DNA of 62,565 bases from an uncultured Clostridia bacterium (GTDB taxonomy: Bacteria; Bacillota; Clostridia; Christensenellales; Borkfalkiaceae): NCBI GenBank assembly GCA_944354535.1, contig CALVPY010000012.1:1-62565 (forward strand), given 5' to 3'. Each line of letters begins with the position of its first letter. Within the stretch, counting starts at the first letter, position 1. Below are positions 51,461 to 59,873 of this stretch, piece after piece. Both the position numbers and the translations under genes were made by a program. The notes under the pieces are model-generated. The model had not been told where the DNA came from and did no database searches. It was given only the letters and a program-made list of their open reading frames with translations.

Positions 51461-52770
51461 AATTTCCAGAAAACTTCTTATGGGGCGCGGCGACGGCGGC
51501 TGCACAAGTAGAGGGCAGCTATTTAGAAGGGGGCAGAACGCCTTCCATTTGGGACAACGCCCCCGCGGATAAGATCAAGAACGGCGAAAACTGCCATGTC
51601 GCCTGCGACTTTTACCATCGTTGGCGGGAGGATGTCGCCCTCATGAAGGAAATGGGATTCAAGAGCTATCGCTTCTCCGTCTCCTGGCCGCGCGTCATGC
51701 CCAAAGAGGGCAAAGTCAACGAGGAAGGACTAAAGTTCTATTCCGACCTCGTGGACGAACTCATAAAAAACGGCATCGAGCCGCTCGTGACCTTATATCA
51801 TTGGGATATGCCCGCATGGGTGGACGCTTATGGCGGCTGGGAGGATGGGCGCATCACGGCGTTCTTCCTCGATTATACAAAGGCGGTCGTTCAAAAACTT
51901 TCCGACCGCGTCACCTATTGGATCACCTTCAACGAGCCCTCGTGTTTTCTCATGAACGGCTATATGCAGGGGGTGCATGCGCCCTTCAAGCGGCACTATT
52001 TGGCGCTTCCCAAGTTCACCAAAATTTTCATGCGGACGAATGCGGAGACGGTCAAACTCATCCGCAAACTTGCCCAAAAACCGCCCAAGATCGGGCTCTC
52101 CTTTGCGACGGGCGCATTTATCCCAAAGGATGAAAACGACCCCGTCTCCGTCGAAGAAGCGCGCAAAAAGACCTTTTATAAGGGCATGGGCACCATGAAC
52201 AACCGCTGGTGGATGGATCCAATTTTGCTCGGTAAACCCGCCTCCGCCTACGGCATTTACCGCAATGGCGGAAAGAAAGTCAAAGAGTTCAAGTGCGATT
52301 TCGACTTCATCGGCATCAACCACTACGAGGCGTACAACTATTCCTTCTTCGGCGGCGATAAGGGCGTTGACAGGGGCAAACTACGCCAAAATTCTTTGGG
52401 TTGGGTGATAGACGAGCGCTCCCTCTATTGGACGGTAAAATTTATCTACGAGCGCTATCGTCTGCCCGTCATGATCACGGAAAACGGCGTCTCTTTGGAC
52501 GATAAGCCGAACGAGAGGGGCGAAGTCGTCGACACGGAGCGCTGCCGCGCCCTCGAAGGGTTTTTGAAAAATCTTGCCCGCGCTATTGAGAACGGCATCC
52601 CCGTTCTCGGCTATCAGCACTGGTCGCTGATGGACAACTTCGAGTGGGCGGAAGGATACGGACCCCGCTTCGGGCTCATCTATGTGGACTACAAAACGGG
52701 CAAGCGCACCCTCAAAAAATCGGCTTATGTATATAAAGATATTATAAGTACAAACGGTGAGAATATATGA
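51457..52770 (+). CDS. GH1 beta-glucosidase/beta-galactosidase
   Basis: The 437-residue enzyme is a single GH1 barrel. NFLWGAATAAAQVEG is the N-terminal signature, E160 in TFNEP is the acid/base and E342 in ITENG is the nucleophile. It hydrolyses small beta-glucosides or galactosides in the cytoplasm; the lack of obvious phosphate-site evidence and the presence of a symporter instead of a PTS favour non-phosphorylated substrates. It overlaps both neighbours by 4 bp (ATGA), so translation is coupled. Confidence 0.92.
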   Translation: MKFPENFLWGAATAAAQVEGSYLEGGRTPSIWDNAPADKIKNGENCHVACDFYHRWREDVALMKEMGFKSYRFSVSWPRVMPKEGKVNEEGLKFYSDLVDELIKNGIEPLVTLYHWDMPAWVDAYGGWEDGRITAFFLDYTKAVVQKLSDRVTYWITFNEPSCFLMNGYMQGVHAPFKRHYLALPKFTKIFMRTNAETVKLIRKLAQKPPKIGLSFATGAFIPKDENDPVSVEEARKKTFYKGMGTMNNRWWMDPILLGKPASAYGIYRNGGKKVKEFKCDFDFIGINHYEAYNYSFFGGDKGVDRGKLRQNSLGWVIDERSLYWTVKFIYERYRLPVMITENGVSLDDKPNERGEVVDTERCRALEGFLKNLARAIENGIPVLGYQHWSLMDNFEWAEGYGPRFGLIYVDYKTGKRTLKKSAYVYKDIISTNGENI

Positions 52771-54206
52771 ATCCCTTGTTCCCCTTAAATGAATATGTGC
52801 CGGACGGCGAACCGCACGTCTTCGGCGATCGGGTGTATCTCTACGGCAGTCACGACGAGGAAGGCGGCACGCGCTTCTGCACGTGCGACTATACCGTGTG
52901 GAGCGCGCCCGTCAATGATTTGACGGATTGGACTTGCCACGGCGTCACTTACAAAAAGAGCCAAGACCTAAGGAGCAGAGAGGGCAAGCTCGTCGATTTT
53001 TATGCGCCCGACTGCGTGCGGGGAAATGACGGAAAGTATTATCTCTATTATTTTGCGGCAGGGCCGAATACGTCTGCGTTCGGGCCGATGGCGGTCGCCG
53101 TTTCCGACCGCCCCGAAGGGCCGTTTGAGTATCTTTCGGATATCAAGTATCAGGACGGCACGCCCGTTCTCAAATACCTCACCAACGACCCTGCGGTCAT
53201 CAACGATCGCGGCAAAATTTATCTTTACTACGGCTGGGGCTTTATCAAAGATTTCCGAAACCCAGTTCTAAAACCGCTTTACAATTTTGTCCTTTCCAAA
53301 CTTTGCAACCGCTCGCTTGCCGACATCAAAAAGACGAAGCCGAGCATTCTCTCCTGCGCCGTCGCGGAGCTTGAAGACGATATGTGTACGGTGAAGGGGG
53401 AGCCCAAAGCCGTTTTGGATAGTCTGACAACGGCAAAGCGGGGAACGCCTCTCTATGCGCATCCCTTCTACGAGGCACCCTCCATCCGCAAATTCGGGGA
53501 TTGGTACTATCTCATTTATTCGTCGGGCAAGAACAACGAACTTGCCTATGCGATGAGCAAGTACCCCGACCACGGGTTTGAATATAAAGGCGTGCTCATT
53601 TCCAATTCCGATCTGGGTTACAAGGGCAATCAAAAGCCGAAGATGTCCGCAGGCACCATCCACGGCAGCGTGGAGAAGATAAACGGCAAGTATTACGTCT
53701 TCTATCACCGCTGCACCAACGATACCGATTTTTCCCGTCAGGCGTGCGCCGAGCCCATCCAAATGAATGCGGACGGCACCTTTTCGCAAGTCGAAGTCAC
53801 CACGCAGGGAGTGAGTGTCCTCCTTGCTTCAAGCGGGAAGTATCCTGCCGCGCTGTGCTGCAACCTCTATAACGCAAAGCGGAAAGACAGGAAAGGCAAG
53901 CGTGCCATCATCACGGCAAAGAACGGCGAAAGCTATCTGACGCGCATCTCGGACAGTACCGTCATCGGCTATAAGTATTTTGATTTCCGCTCGCCCAAAG
54001 AAATATCCGTCACCGTGCGCGGCGGAGCGGGGGCGATGCTCGTCAGAACTTCGGAAGAAGGCGAGCCCATCGGCATCATCCGGGTGGGGGCGAGCGAGCT
54101 TTGGAATACTTTTTCGGCGCCGCTTGAAAATGTGGCGGGCATAAAACCGCTCTTGCTTGTGTGGCAGGGCGAGCCCATTGAATTTCTGCAGTTTGAACTG
54201 AGGTGA
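52767..54206 (+). CDS. Glycoside hydrolase family 43 enzyme, paralogue of the gene at 40,262
   Basis: The 479-residue protein repeats the layout of the 40,262 product: PDGEPHVFGDRVYLYGSHD at the N-terminus, APDCVRGNDGKYYLYY, NDPAVINDRG, and a C-terminal beta-sandwich. It is cytoplasmic. Two related GH43 enzymes in one cluster suggest different linkages or branch sugars of one polymer. The start overlaps the end of the GH1 gene by 4 bp. Confidence 0.87.
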   Translation: MNPLFPLNEYVPDGEPHVFGDRVYLYGSHDEEGGTRFCTCDYTVWSAPVNDLTDWTCHGVTYKKSQDLRSREGKLVDFYAPDCVRGNDGKYYLYYFAAGPNTSAFGPMAVAVSDRPEGPFEYLSDIKYQDGTPVLKYLTNDPAVINDRGKIYLYYGWGFIKDFRNPVLKPLYNFVLSKLCNRSLADIKKTKPSILSCAVAELEDDMCTVKGEPKAVLDSLTTAKRGTPLYAHPFYEAPSIRKFGDWYYLIYSSGKNNELAYAMSKYPDHGFEYKGVLISNSDLGYKGNQKPKMSAGTIHGSVEKINGKYYVFYHRCTNDTDFSRQACAEPIQMNADGTFSQVEVTTQGVSVLLASSGKYPAALCCNLYNAKRKDRKGKRAIITAKNGESYLTRISDSTVIGYKYFDFRSPKEISVTVRGGAGAMLVRTSEEGEPIGIIRVGASELWNTFSAPLENVAGIKPLLLVWQGEPIEFLQFELR

Positions 54207-54208
54207 GT

Positions 54209-56701
54209 ATGCCAAGATTTTTCACGATGCTTGCAAAGCACTATGATCCTGCCAATGTCGACAAGGGAATGTTTTCGATGTTTGCGCCTGTCCCGCATTC
54301 CGTTCCGGTCATTGCAACGAGCGAGGTCGATCCAAACAGCGGCATTGTGACGGTGGACGGCAAGCCCGTCTCGAAAGGCAAGTGTATTAAGTTTGAGTTT
54401 TCGCCTCTTCCATTTTACTTTGTACCCGTGGGAGAGGTGGCGCGCGAATTCGGAAAGACTTATACAGTCCGCCTCACGGGTTTCCGCAGTAAAAAGGGAA
54501 AAAAGTTCGCGCCCTGTACTTTCCGCTTGACGACCGATGCGCGTGGCAAAGACAACGGCAAGCATAAAGAGAACGAAGCTGCTGCCAAAGAAGTTTCCGA
54601 CGAGGGCATCGTGCTCCTTAAAAACGACGGCACGCTCCCTCTTGCGGCGGGGGAGAGTGTGTCGCTTTTGGGCGCTTATCAGGATTTCCGCATCTCCGCC
54701 GTCGGCGCAAGCCTCATCAAGCCGCGCTGGCAGTTTACTTTGGAAGAGGCGCTCGTGCAGTGTGCCTCGTTCAAACTTTCGGAAAATGCAGATACGGCGC
54801 TGTATATCATCTCGCGCCGTTCGGGTGAAAATCAGGACAATAAGCCCGTTGCCGGGGAGTATTACCTCACCGAAAGGGAAAAAGCGGAGCTCTCGTCGAC
54901 GGTAAAAATTTACAAACGCGTTATTCTCATTCTCAATACGGGCTATCCCGTGGAGATGAAGTTTATCTCTTCTTTGTCGCTTTCAGCAATCATTTGGACG
55001 GGCTTTTGCGGGCAGCGGGGCACGGAGAGCCTTGCCGATATTCTGTGCGGCAGGGTGAACCCTTCCGGCAGGCTTGTCGATACATGGTCGAATGACTATT
55101 ACGATATGCCCGCTGCGGACAACTTTGTCAATCAGGACGAAAACACACCCGTCTATTCGGATGACGGAAAAAAACAGGGCGTTCGCGTCTTTTACGAGGA
55201 AGAGCAGTTCGTCGGCTACCGCTACTTTGATACCTTCCGAAAGCCCGCAGCGTTTGAGTTCGGGCACGGACTTTCCTATACAAAGTTTTCCGTTTCGGAA
55301 AAGGCGGCATGGGAGAGCGGGGGATTGAAGATCTCCGCGTGCATCGAAAACGTGGGAACGCGTGCAGGAAAATACGCCTTCCTCGTCTATGTCGCTTCGC
55401 CCGCGGGGCGGCTCAAAAAGCCCGTTCGCGCCTTTGCAGGATTTGAAAAGACAAAACTGCTCGCTCCCGGGGAGAAAGAGACGCTCACAATAGAAATTCC
55501 CGCCAAAGATTTTGCCGTCTACGACGACAAGGCGCGCGCCTTTGTCCTCGAAGCAGGGGAATATACCGTCTTCGCGGGCGGATGTGTCGGCGAGGCAGAA
55601 AAGATCGGCTCGTTCATGCTCGCGCAGGATGAGGTCGTCGAAAAGACGTGTTCCGTCCTTGCGCCCGTCGAAGAGGTGAAGGGTATTTCCGAGGATGGAA
55701 GCGTTTCGGAGCGCACGCACATGGTACCGCGCTCTAAGGTTTTCCCCGTGCGGGCTGCCTATCAAAAACCCGCTTTTGCAGAACTTCCTGCCCATCGCGG
55801 CGCACGCATCCTGTTTTCCGATGTCAAGGCGCACCTCGGAAAACTCGACGATTTCGTCTCTCAATTTTCCTTAAAGGAACTCGTCGATTTCACCGTCTGC
55901 AACGGCTCCTGTTGGAGACCGAAACAGAGCGGCGCAGCGGGAAAGCTCGCCCATTCCGAAAAGTACGGCGTCCCGACCTACTATATGAGCGACGGAAATT
56001 GCGGGGTCAATCTCAATCGCCGCACCACGGGCTTCCCTTCCTCCAACGTGCTTGCTGGCGCCTTCAATAAGCAGCTTGCCTACAAAGTGGGGGAAGTGCT
56101 TGCGAAGGAGTCGAAAGAGTACGGCATCGCCATCAACTTGGGTCCCGGAGGCAACCTGCATCGCAACCTTCTCTGCGGAAGGCACCCCGAATATTTTTCC
56201 GAAGACCCTATTTTAGCGGGCACGCTCATGGCCTTCCAGGCGCGCGGGCAGGAAGAAAACGGCGTGCGTGCGACGTATAAACACTTTTTGTGCAACAACA
56301 TGGAGCTGGAGCGCAAGTCCTGCCACAGTATCCTTTCGGAGCGCACTTTGCGCGAGCTGTATCTGCGCGTGTTCGATAAAGCGTTTTCGCTCTACAAACC
56401 CTCGTGTGTGATGACGAGCTATAATCCCGTCAACGGCATCTATCCGAGTGAGAGCGCGCCGCTTTTGCACGATCTGTTGCGAAAGCGCTGGGGCTTTGAG
56501 GGCTTTGTGATGACCGACTGGGGCGCCTGCGATACGGCGGACGCCGTGCGTTCGGTGAATGCGGGAACCAACCTCCTGACGCCGGGGGATAAAAAACTGT
56601 TCAAAAAGATTTATTCCGCCGCAAAACGGGGCGAGATCTCCAAAGGCACATTGCAGGAGAGTGTGAAGCAGATCATAAAAGTATTGCTGCAATGCGAGTG
56701 A
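54209..56701 (+). CDS. GH3 beta-glycosidase with swapped domain order
   Basis: The 830-residue enzyme carries the GH3 domains in reverse. The alpha/beta-sandwich (C-terminal type) domain comes first (AAAKEVSDEGIVLLKNDGTLPL at about 130; GHGLSYTKF at about 355), then an FN3-like domain, and the TIM-barrel catalytic domain is last, with the nucleophile D770 in FVMTDWGA. This order is known from some Ruminococcus and Butyrivibrio beta-glucosidases. I start at ATG 54209; an upstream GTG at 54203 overlaps the previous gene. Glucosidase or xylosidase activity is likely. Confidence 0.88.
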   Translation: MPRFFTMLAKHYDPANVDKGMFSMFAPVPHSVPVIATSEVDPNSGIVTVDGKPVSKGKCIKFEFSPLPFYFVPVGEVAREFGKTYTVRLTGFRSKKGKKFAPCTFRLTTDARGKDNGKHKENEAAAKEVSDEGIVLLKNDGTLPLAAGESVSLLGAYQDFRISAVGASLIKPRWQFTLEEALVQCASFKLSENADTALYIISRRSGENQDNKPVAGEYYLTEREKAELSSTVKIYKRVILILNTGYPVEMKFISSLSLSAIIWTGFCGQRGTESLADILCGRVNPSGRLVDTWSNDYYDMPAADNFVNQDENTPVYSDDGKKQGVRVFYEEEQFVGYRYFDTFRKPAAFEFGHGLSYTKFSVSEKAAWESGGLKISACIENVGTRAGKYAFLVYVASPAGRLKKPVRAFAGFEKTKLLAPGEKETLTIEIPAKDFAVYDDKARAFVLEAGEYTVFAGGCVGEAEKIGSFMLAQDEVVEKTCSVLAPVEEVKGISEDGSVSERTHMVPRSKVFPVRAAYQKPAFAELPAHRGARILFSDVKAHLGKLDDFVSQFSLKELVDFTVCNGSCWRPKQSGAAGKLAHSEKYGVPTYYMSDGNCGVNLNRRTTGFPSSNVLAGAFNKQLAYKVGEVLAKESKEYGIAINLGPGGNLHRNLLCGRHPEYFSEDPILAGTLMAFQARGQEENGVRATYKHFLCNNMELERKSCHSILSERTLRELYLRVFDKAFSLYKPSCVMTSYNPVNGIYPSESAPLLHDLLRKRWGFEGFVMTDWGACDTADAVRSVNAGTNLLTPGDKKLFKKIYSAAKRGEISKGTLQESVKQIIKVLLQCE

Positions 56702-56709
56702 GGTAACGT

Positions 56710-58254
56710 ATGAATATTTTTATTGACAAGAACGCAAAGACGGTGCCGACGAACTTTTCCTGGCAGTTCGGGGTGGGGAACGACCATGCCTTTCAGATGC
56801 ACCGCACCGACGTATGCGGACATGTCAAGCTGGCGCACGACGAGCTGGGTTTCAAATATCTGCGCTTTCACGGCATTTTCGACGACGATATGCTCTGCGT
56901 GCAGCGGCTTTCCGACTATAAGCCCTTCCGCGCCGTGCCGCATTCCAAGGAGATCGAGGAAGTCAACTTTTTGCAGGCCGCAAGGGTGTACGACAACGTC
57001 CTATCTTGCGGCATGAAACCCTTTGTGGAGCTTTCCTTCATGCCCTCGGCGCTCGCGAGCGGCAAAAAGACGGGCATTCGCTATCTCAACAACATCACAC
57101 GGCCCAAATCGCTTGCCCGGTGGTGCGAATTTGTGACCGCGTTTTTGAAATTTCTTCTCCGCCGCTACGGCAAAGAGGAAGTGGAGAGCTGGTACTTCGA
57201 AGTCTGGAACGAGCCCGACCTCGGTATCTTTTTCAGGGGGAAACAGCAAGATTACTTTCGCCTGTACGAGACAACGGCGCGCGCCGTCAAGAAGGCGGAC
57301 GAAAACTTGCGCGTGGGCGGGCCGTCTTCCTCTGCCTGTTTGTGGCTCACAGATTTTAAGGCATTCTGTGAGAAGAATAACGTCCCTTGCGACTTTCTCT
57401 CCACACATCATTACCCCGGCGACGCCTTCGGCAACAGCTTTTCCATGAAGGACGCCTTTCAAATGATGCGTATCGCAAAGAATGCCGCGAAGGATAAGAT
57501 CGGGCTTTCTTCCGCCATGCAAAACTTGTTTTTCCGTCCCGAAGTGTATAAAACCTGGCGCAAAGGCGTGCTTTCCGAACTCGATGAGCGCGCAAAACAG
57601 CAGGCGGGGAATAAGCCGCTCTTTATGACGGAGTGGAACTCGATGGCAGTGTTCGCCTCGCCCGTGCATGACGAAAAGTTTGCGGCGGCGTTCATCGTCA
57701 AAACGGTTTTAGATTCTGCTCATCTTATGGACGGCTATATGTTCTGGTGCTGTTCGGATATCTACGAGGAGCAGTTCATGCTCGGAAAACCCTTCCACGG
57801 CGGCTTCGGGCTCGTCAACAACGAGGGCATTCCCAAGCCAAACTTCTGGGCGTTCAAACTGCTTTCAAAGTTATACCCGCAGAGGCTCGCTCTGTCCGAG
57901 CAGAAAGGGGATGTCGAATACGCCGCTTTTACCGACGGCAAAAACGTGCAGGTGCTTTTGTATGCGCAGGATATGGACTATTTCAAACGCGATACGCACG
58001 AAGTGACGATCTCTTTGAATGTTCCCGTCCGCCGTGTTCTTGCCGAGCGTATCGACGATATGCATTGCAACCCCAAGGCGGAATGGCAGAAGCTCGGCTC
58101 GCCCGACCTTCTGACGCGGGAGGAAGTTGCTGCCATCAAGGAGAATACGAGACTTTCGGAAGAAGAACTCGATTTTACGACAAGCGAAGGCAGGACAAAT
58201 ATGCATCTTGCGCTTTCGACCAACGATGTCGTGCTCCTGACCTTGTACGCCTGA
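56710..58254 (+). CDS. GH39 beta-xylosidase-like enzyme
   Basis: The 514-residue enzyme has a TIM barrel with acid/base E168 in FEVWNEPD and nucleophile E308 in FMTEWNSM, the GH39 pattern, and a C-terminal beta domain. Known activities are beta-xylosidase and alpha-L-iduronidase; the first fits the cluster. It is cytoplasmic. It lies 8 bp after GH3 and is the last gene of the cluster; no clear terminator was seen in 58255-58370. Confidence 0.87.
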   Translation: MNIFIDKNAKTVPTNFSWQFGVGNDHAFQMHRTDVCGHVKLAHDELGFKYLRFHGIFDDDMLCVQRLSDYKPFRAVPHSKEIEEVNFLQAARVYDNVLSCGMKPFVELSFMPSALASGKKTGIRYLNNITRPKSLARWCEFVTAFLKFLLRRYGKEEVESWYFEVWNEPDLGIFFRGKQQDYFRLYETTARAVKKADENLRVGGPSSSACLWLTDFKAFCEKNNVPCDFLSTHHYPGDAFGNSFSMKDAFQMMRIAKNAAKDKIGLSSAMQNLFFRPEVYKTWRKGVLSELDERAKQQAGNKPLFMTEWNSMAVFASPVHDEKFAAAFIVKTVLDSAHLMDGYMFWCCSDIYEEQFMLGKPFHGGFGLVNNEGIPKPNFWAFKLLSKLYPQRLALSEQKGDVEYAAFTDGKNVQVLLYAQDMDYFKRDTHEVTISLNVPVRRVLAERIDDMHCNPKAEWQKLGSPDLLTREEVAAIKENTRLSEEELDFTTSEGRTNMHLALSTNDVVLLTLYA

Positions 58255-58375
58255 ATGCGGGTCGTGCCTGCCGGAATTTCATGATCGGTGCACACGGCTG
58301 AGGTCGCAGAAAGGCTGTTTTTGAAGCGATCGGAGAAATCATGCCGTCCTTTTTTCGGCGAATTTTGCAAGGCGT

Positions 58376-58405
58376 TTGACATTTTGCACTTTCTCGTGCT
58401 ATAAT
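58376..58405 (+). promoter_or_regulatory. Promoter of the metF-metH operon (leaderless)
   Basis: TTGACA (58376-58381) and TATAAT (58400-58405) are 18 bp apart, and the metF ATG begins 6 bp after the -10. There is no room for a riboswitch or a ribosome site. Confidence 0.8.
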
Positions 58406-58411
58406 CGGGGC

Positions 58412-59281
58412 ATGAAGATCTACGAATTGTTAAACAAAAAGCGCACGCTCTCCTTCGAAGTGTTCCCGCCCAAGCGCGCGGACGTCGGCACGAAGGGGGT
58501 GTTTGCGACCATCGACGCGTTGAAAGAGCTCTCGCCCGACTATATCAGCGTCACATACGGGGCGAGCGGCAGCAACAGCCGCAACGCCGCCGAGATCGCG
58601 GGGTATATCAAAAAGAGCGGGATAGAGCCCTTAGCCCACCTCACGGGCGGGCCCTCTTCCCCTGAGGATATCGACCGCACGGCGGAGGAGTTTTTGTCGC
58701 TCGGCGTCGAGAACGTGTTGGCGCTCCGCGGGGATAAGCCCGTCGACTACGAAGCGGAGTACTGCAAGTACTTCCCGCATGCGACCGACCTCATGGAATA
58801 TCTGAAAAAATATCCCTTTGCGCTCGCGGGCGCGGCGTATCCCGAAGGGCATCCCGAGTGCGATACCCTCTATAAGGACCTTGCCGCCCTCAAACGCAAG
58901 CAGGACTGCGGCGCGAAGTTCTTCGTCACCCAGCTCTTTTACGACAATTCGTATTACTACCGCCTCGTCAACGAGGCGAAGAAGATCGGCGTCACCGTGC
59001 CCATCATCCCGGGCATCATGCCCCTTCTGAAGGTGCAGAACATCAGGCGCGTCAAGGAGATGTGCGGCAGCGCCGTGCCCCTCGAATTCAGAAACATGAT
59101 CGAGGTGTACTCCGACCGCCCCGCCGTCATGGAGGAGATCGGGCTCAATTACGCCGTCTATCAGATCATCGACCTCATCGCAAAGGGCGCGCCCGGCATC
59201 CACCTCTATATCATGAACAACGCGGGGGCGGCGCACGCCATCTATTCCCGCCTCGAAAGGGTGTTCCGTGAATTATTCTGA
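58412..59281 (+). CDS. metF: 5,10-methylenetetrahydrofolate reductase
   Basis: The 289-residue protein is a MetF barrel: RTLSFEVFPPKR at the N-terminus, YISVTYGASGS, LALRGDKP (about 111-118) and GAKFFVTQLFYDN are conserved folate and flavin site motifs. It makes 5-methyl-THF for MetH. The ATG at 58412 is at the expected transcription start; the upstream in-frame TTG (58376) lies inside the promoter. It overlaps the next gene by 14 bp. Confidence 0.93.
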   Translation: MKIYELLNKKRTLSFEVFPPKRADVGTKGVFATIDALKELSPDYISVTYGASGSNSRNAAEIAGYIKKSGIEPLAHLTGGPSSPEDIDRTAEEFLSLGVENVLALRGDKPVDYEAEYCKYFPHATDLMEYLKKYPFALAGAAYPEGHPECDTLYKDLAALKRKQDCGAKFFVTQLFYDNSYYYRLVNEAKKIGVTVPIIPGIMPLLKVQNIRRVKEMCGSAVPLEFRNMIEVYSDRPAVMEEIGLNYAVYQIIDLIAKGAPGIHLYIMNNAGAAHAIYSRLERVFRELF

Positions 59282-59873
59282 TCTGAATGCGCTCATCCTC
59301 ACCTATCTCGGCTTTCACGGCATGGGAAACGGGGAGACGGAGGTGCTCATTTCGGAAGTGCTGCCGCGCATCGAGCAGGCGGCACGCTTCCGCCGCAGCG
59401 AGGGGCGCTTTACGGCGCTCCCCTTGTTTTTGCAGAAGGAGCCCTATTTGAGCTTTCTTTCGGGGTGTTCTTCCGTCGTTCTCGAAGCCGTGACGCTGGG
59501 CGGGGAGGTCGATCTTCTCATCCGCAGGATCTCCAAAGAGGACATGGCGGCGGGCGTCGTCGCCGATGCCTGTGCGAGCGCGCTTTTAGAAACGCTTGCC
59601 GACGAGGCGGAAGAGCCTTTGGGGAAAGAGCGCACCTATCGCTTCTGCCCGGGCTACGGCGGGAGCGACATTTCGGACGTCAAATATATATTAGAAGCGG
59701 TGCGGGGAGACCGCATCGGCATCACGATGCAGCAAAGCGGTCTCATGCTGCCGCAAAAGACGATGGCGGGCTTTGTCGGCATCGGAAAGACGGCGCAAAA
59801 GTCGTGCGCAGGCTGTATTCTGGGCGAACACTGCGCCTATCGGAAGGAGGGAAGGGTATGTTACGCAAAGTAG
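59268..59873 (+). CDS. Vitamin B12-dependent methionine synthase activation-domain protein
   Basis: The 201-residue protein resembles the C-terminal AdoMet-binding reactivation domain of MetH as a separate polypeptide: ERTYRFCPGYGGSDISD and RIGITMQQSGLMLPQKTMAGFVGIG are the hallmark blocks, with two Cys-containing motifs at the C-terminus. It should restore oxidised cob(II)alamin on the short MetH encoded next. It begins with GTG inside the end of metF and overlaps metH by 16 bp. Confidence 0.88.
   Translation: MNYSDLNALILTYLGFHGMGNGETEVLISEVLPRIEQAARFRRSEGRFTALPLFLQKEPYLSFLSGCSSVVLEAVTLGGEVDLLIRRISKEDMAAGVVADACASALLETLADEAEEPLGKERTYRFCPGYGGSDISDVKYILEAVRGDRIGITMQQSGLMLPQKTMAGFVGIGKTAQKSCAGCILGEHCAYRKEGRVCYAK

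Noticed and set aside
58255-58411. SAM or cobalamin riboswitch before metF
   Set aside because: The -10 box ends 6 bp before the ATG, leaving no leader, and no riboswitch core motif was seen.
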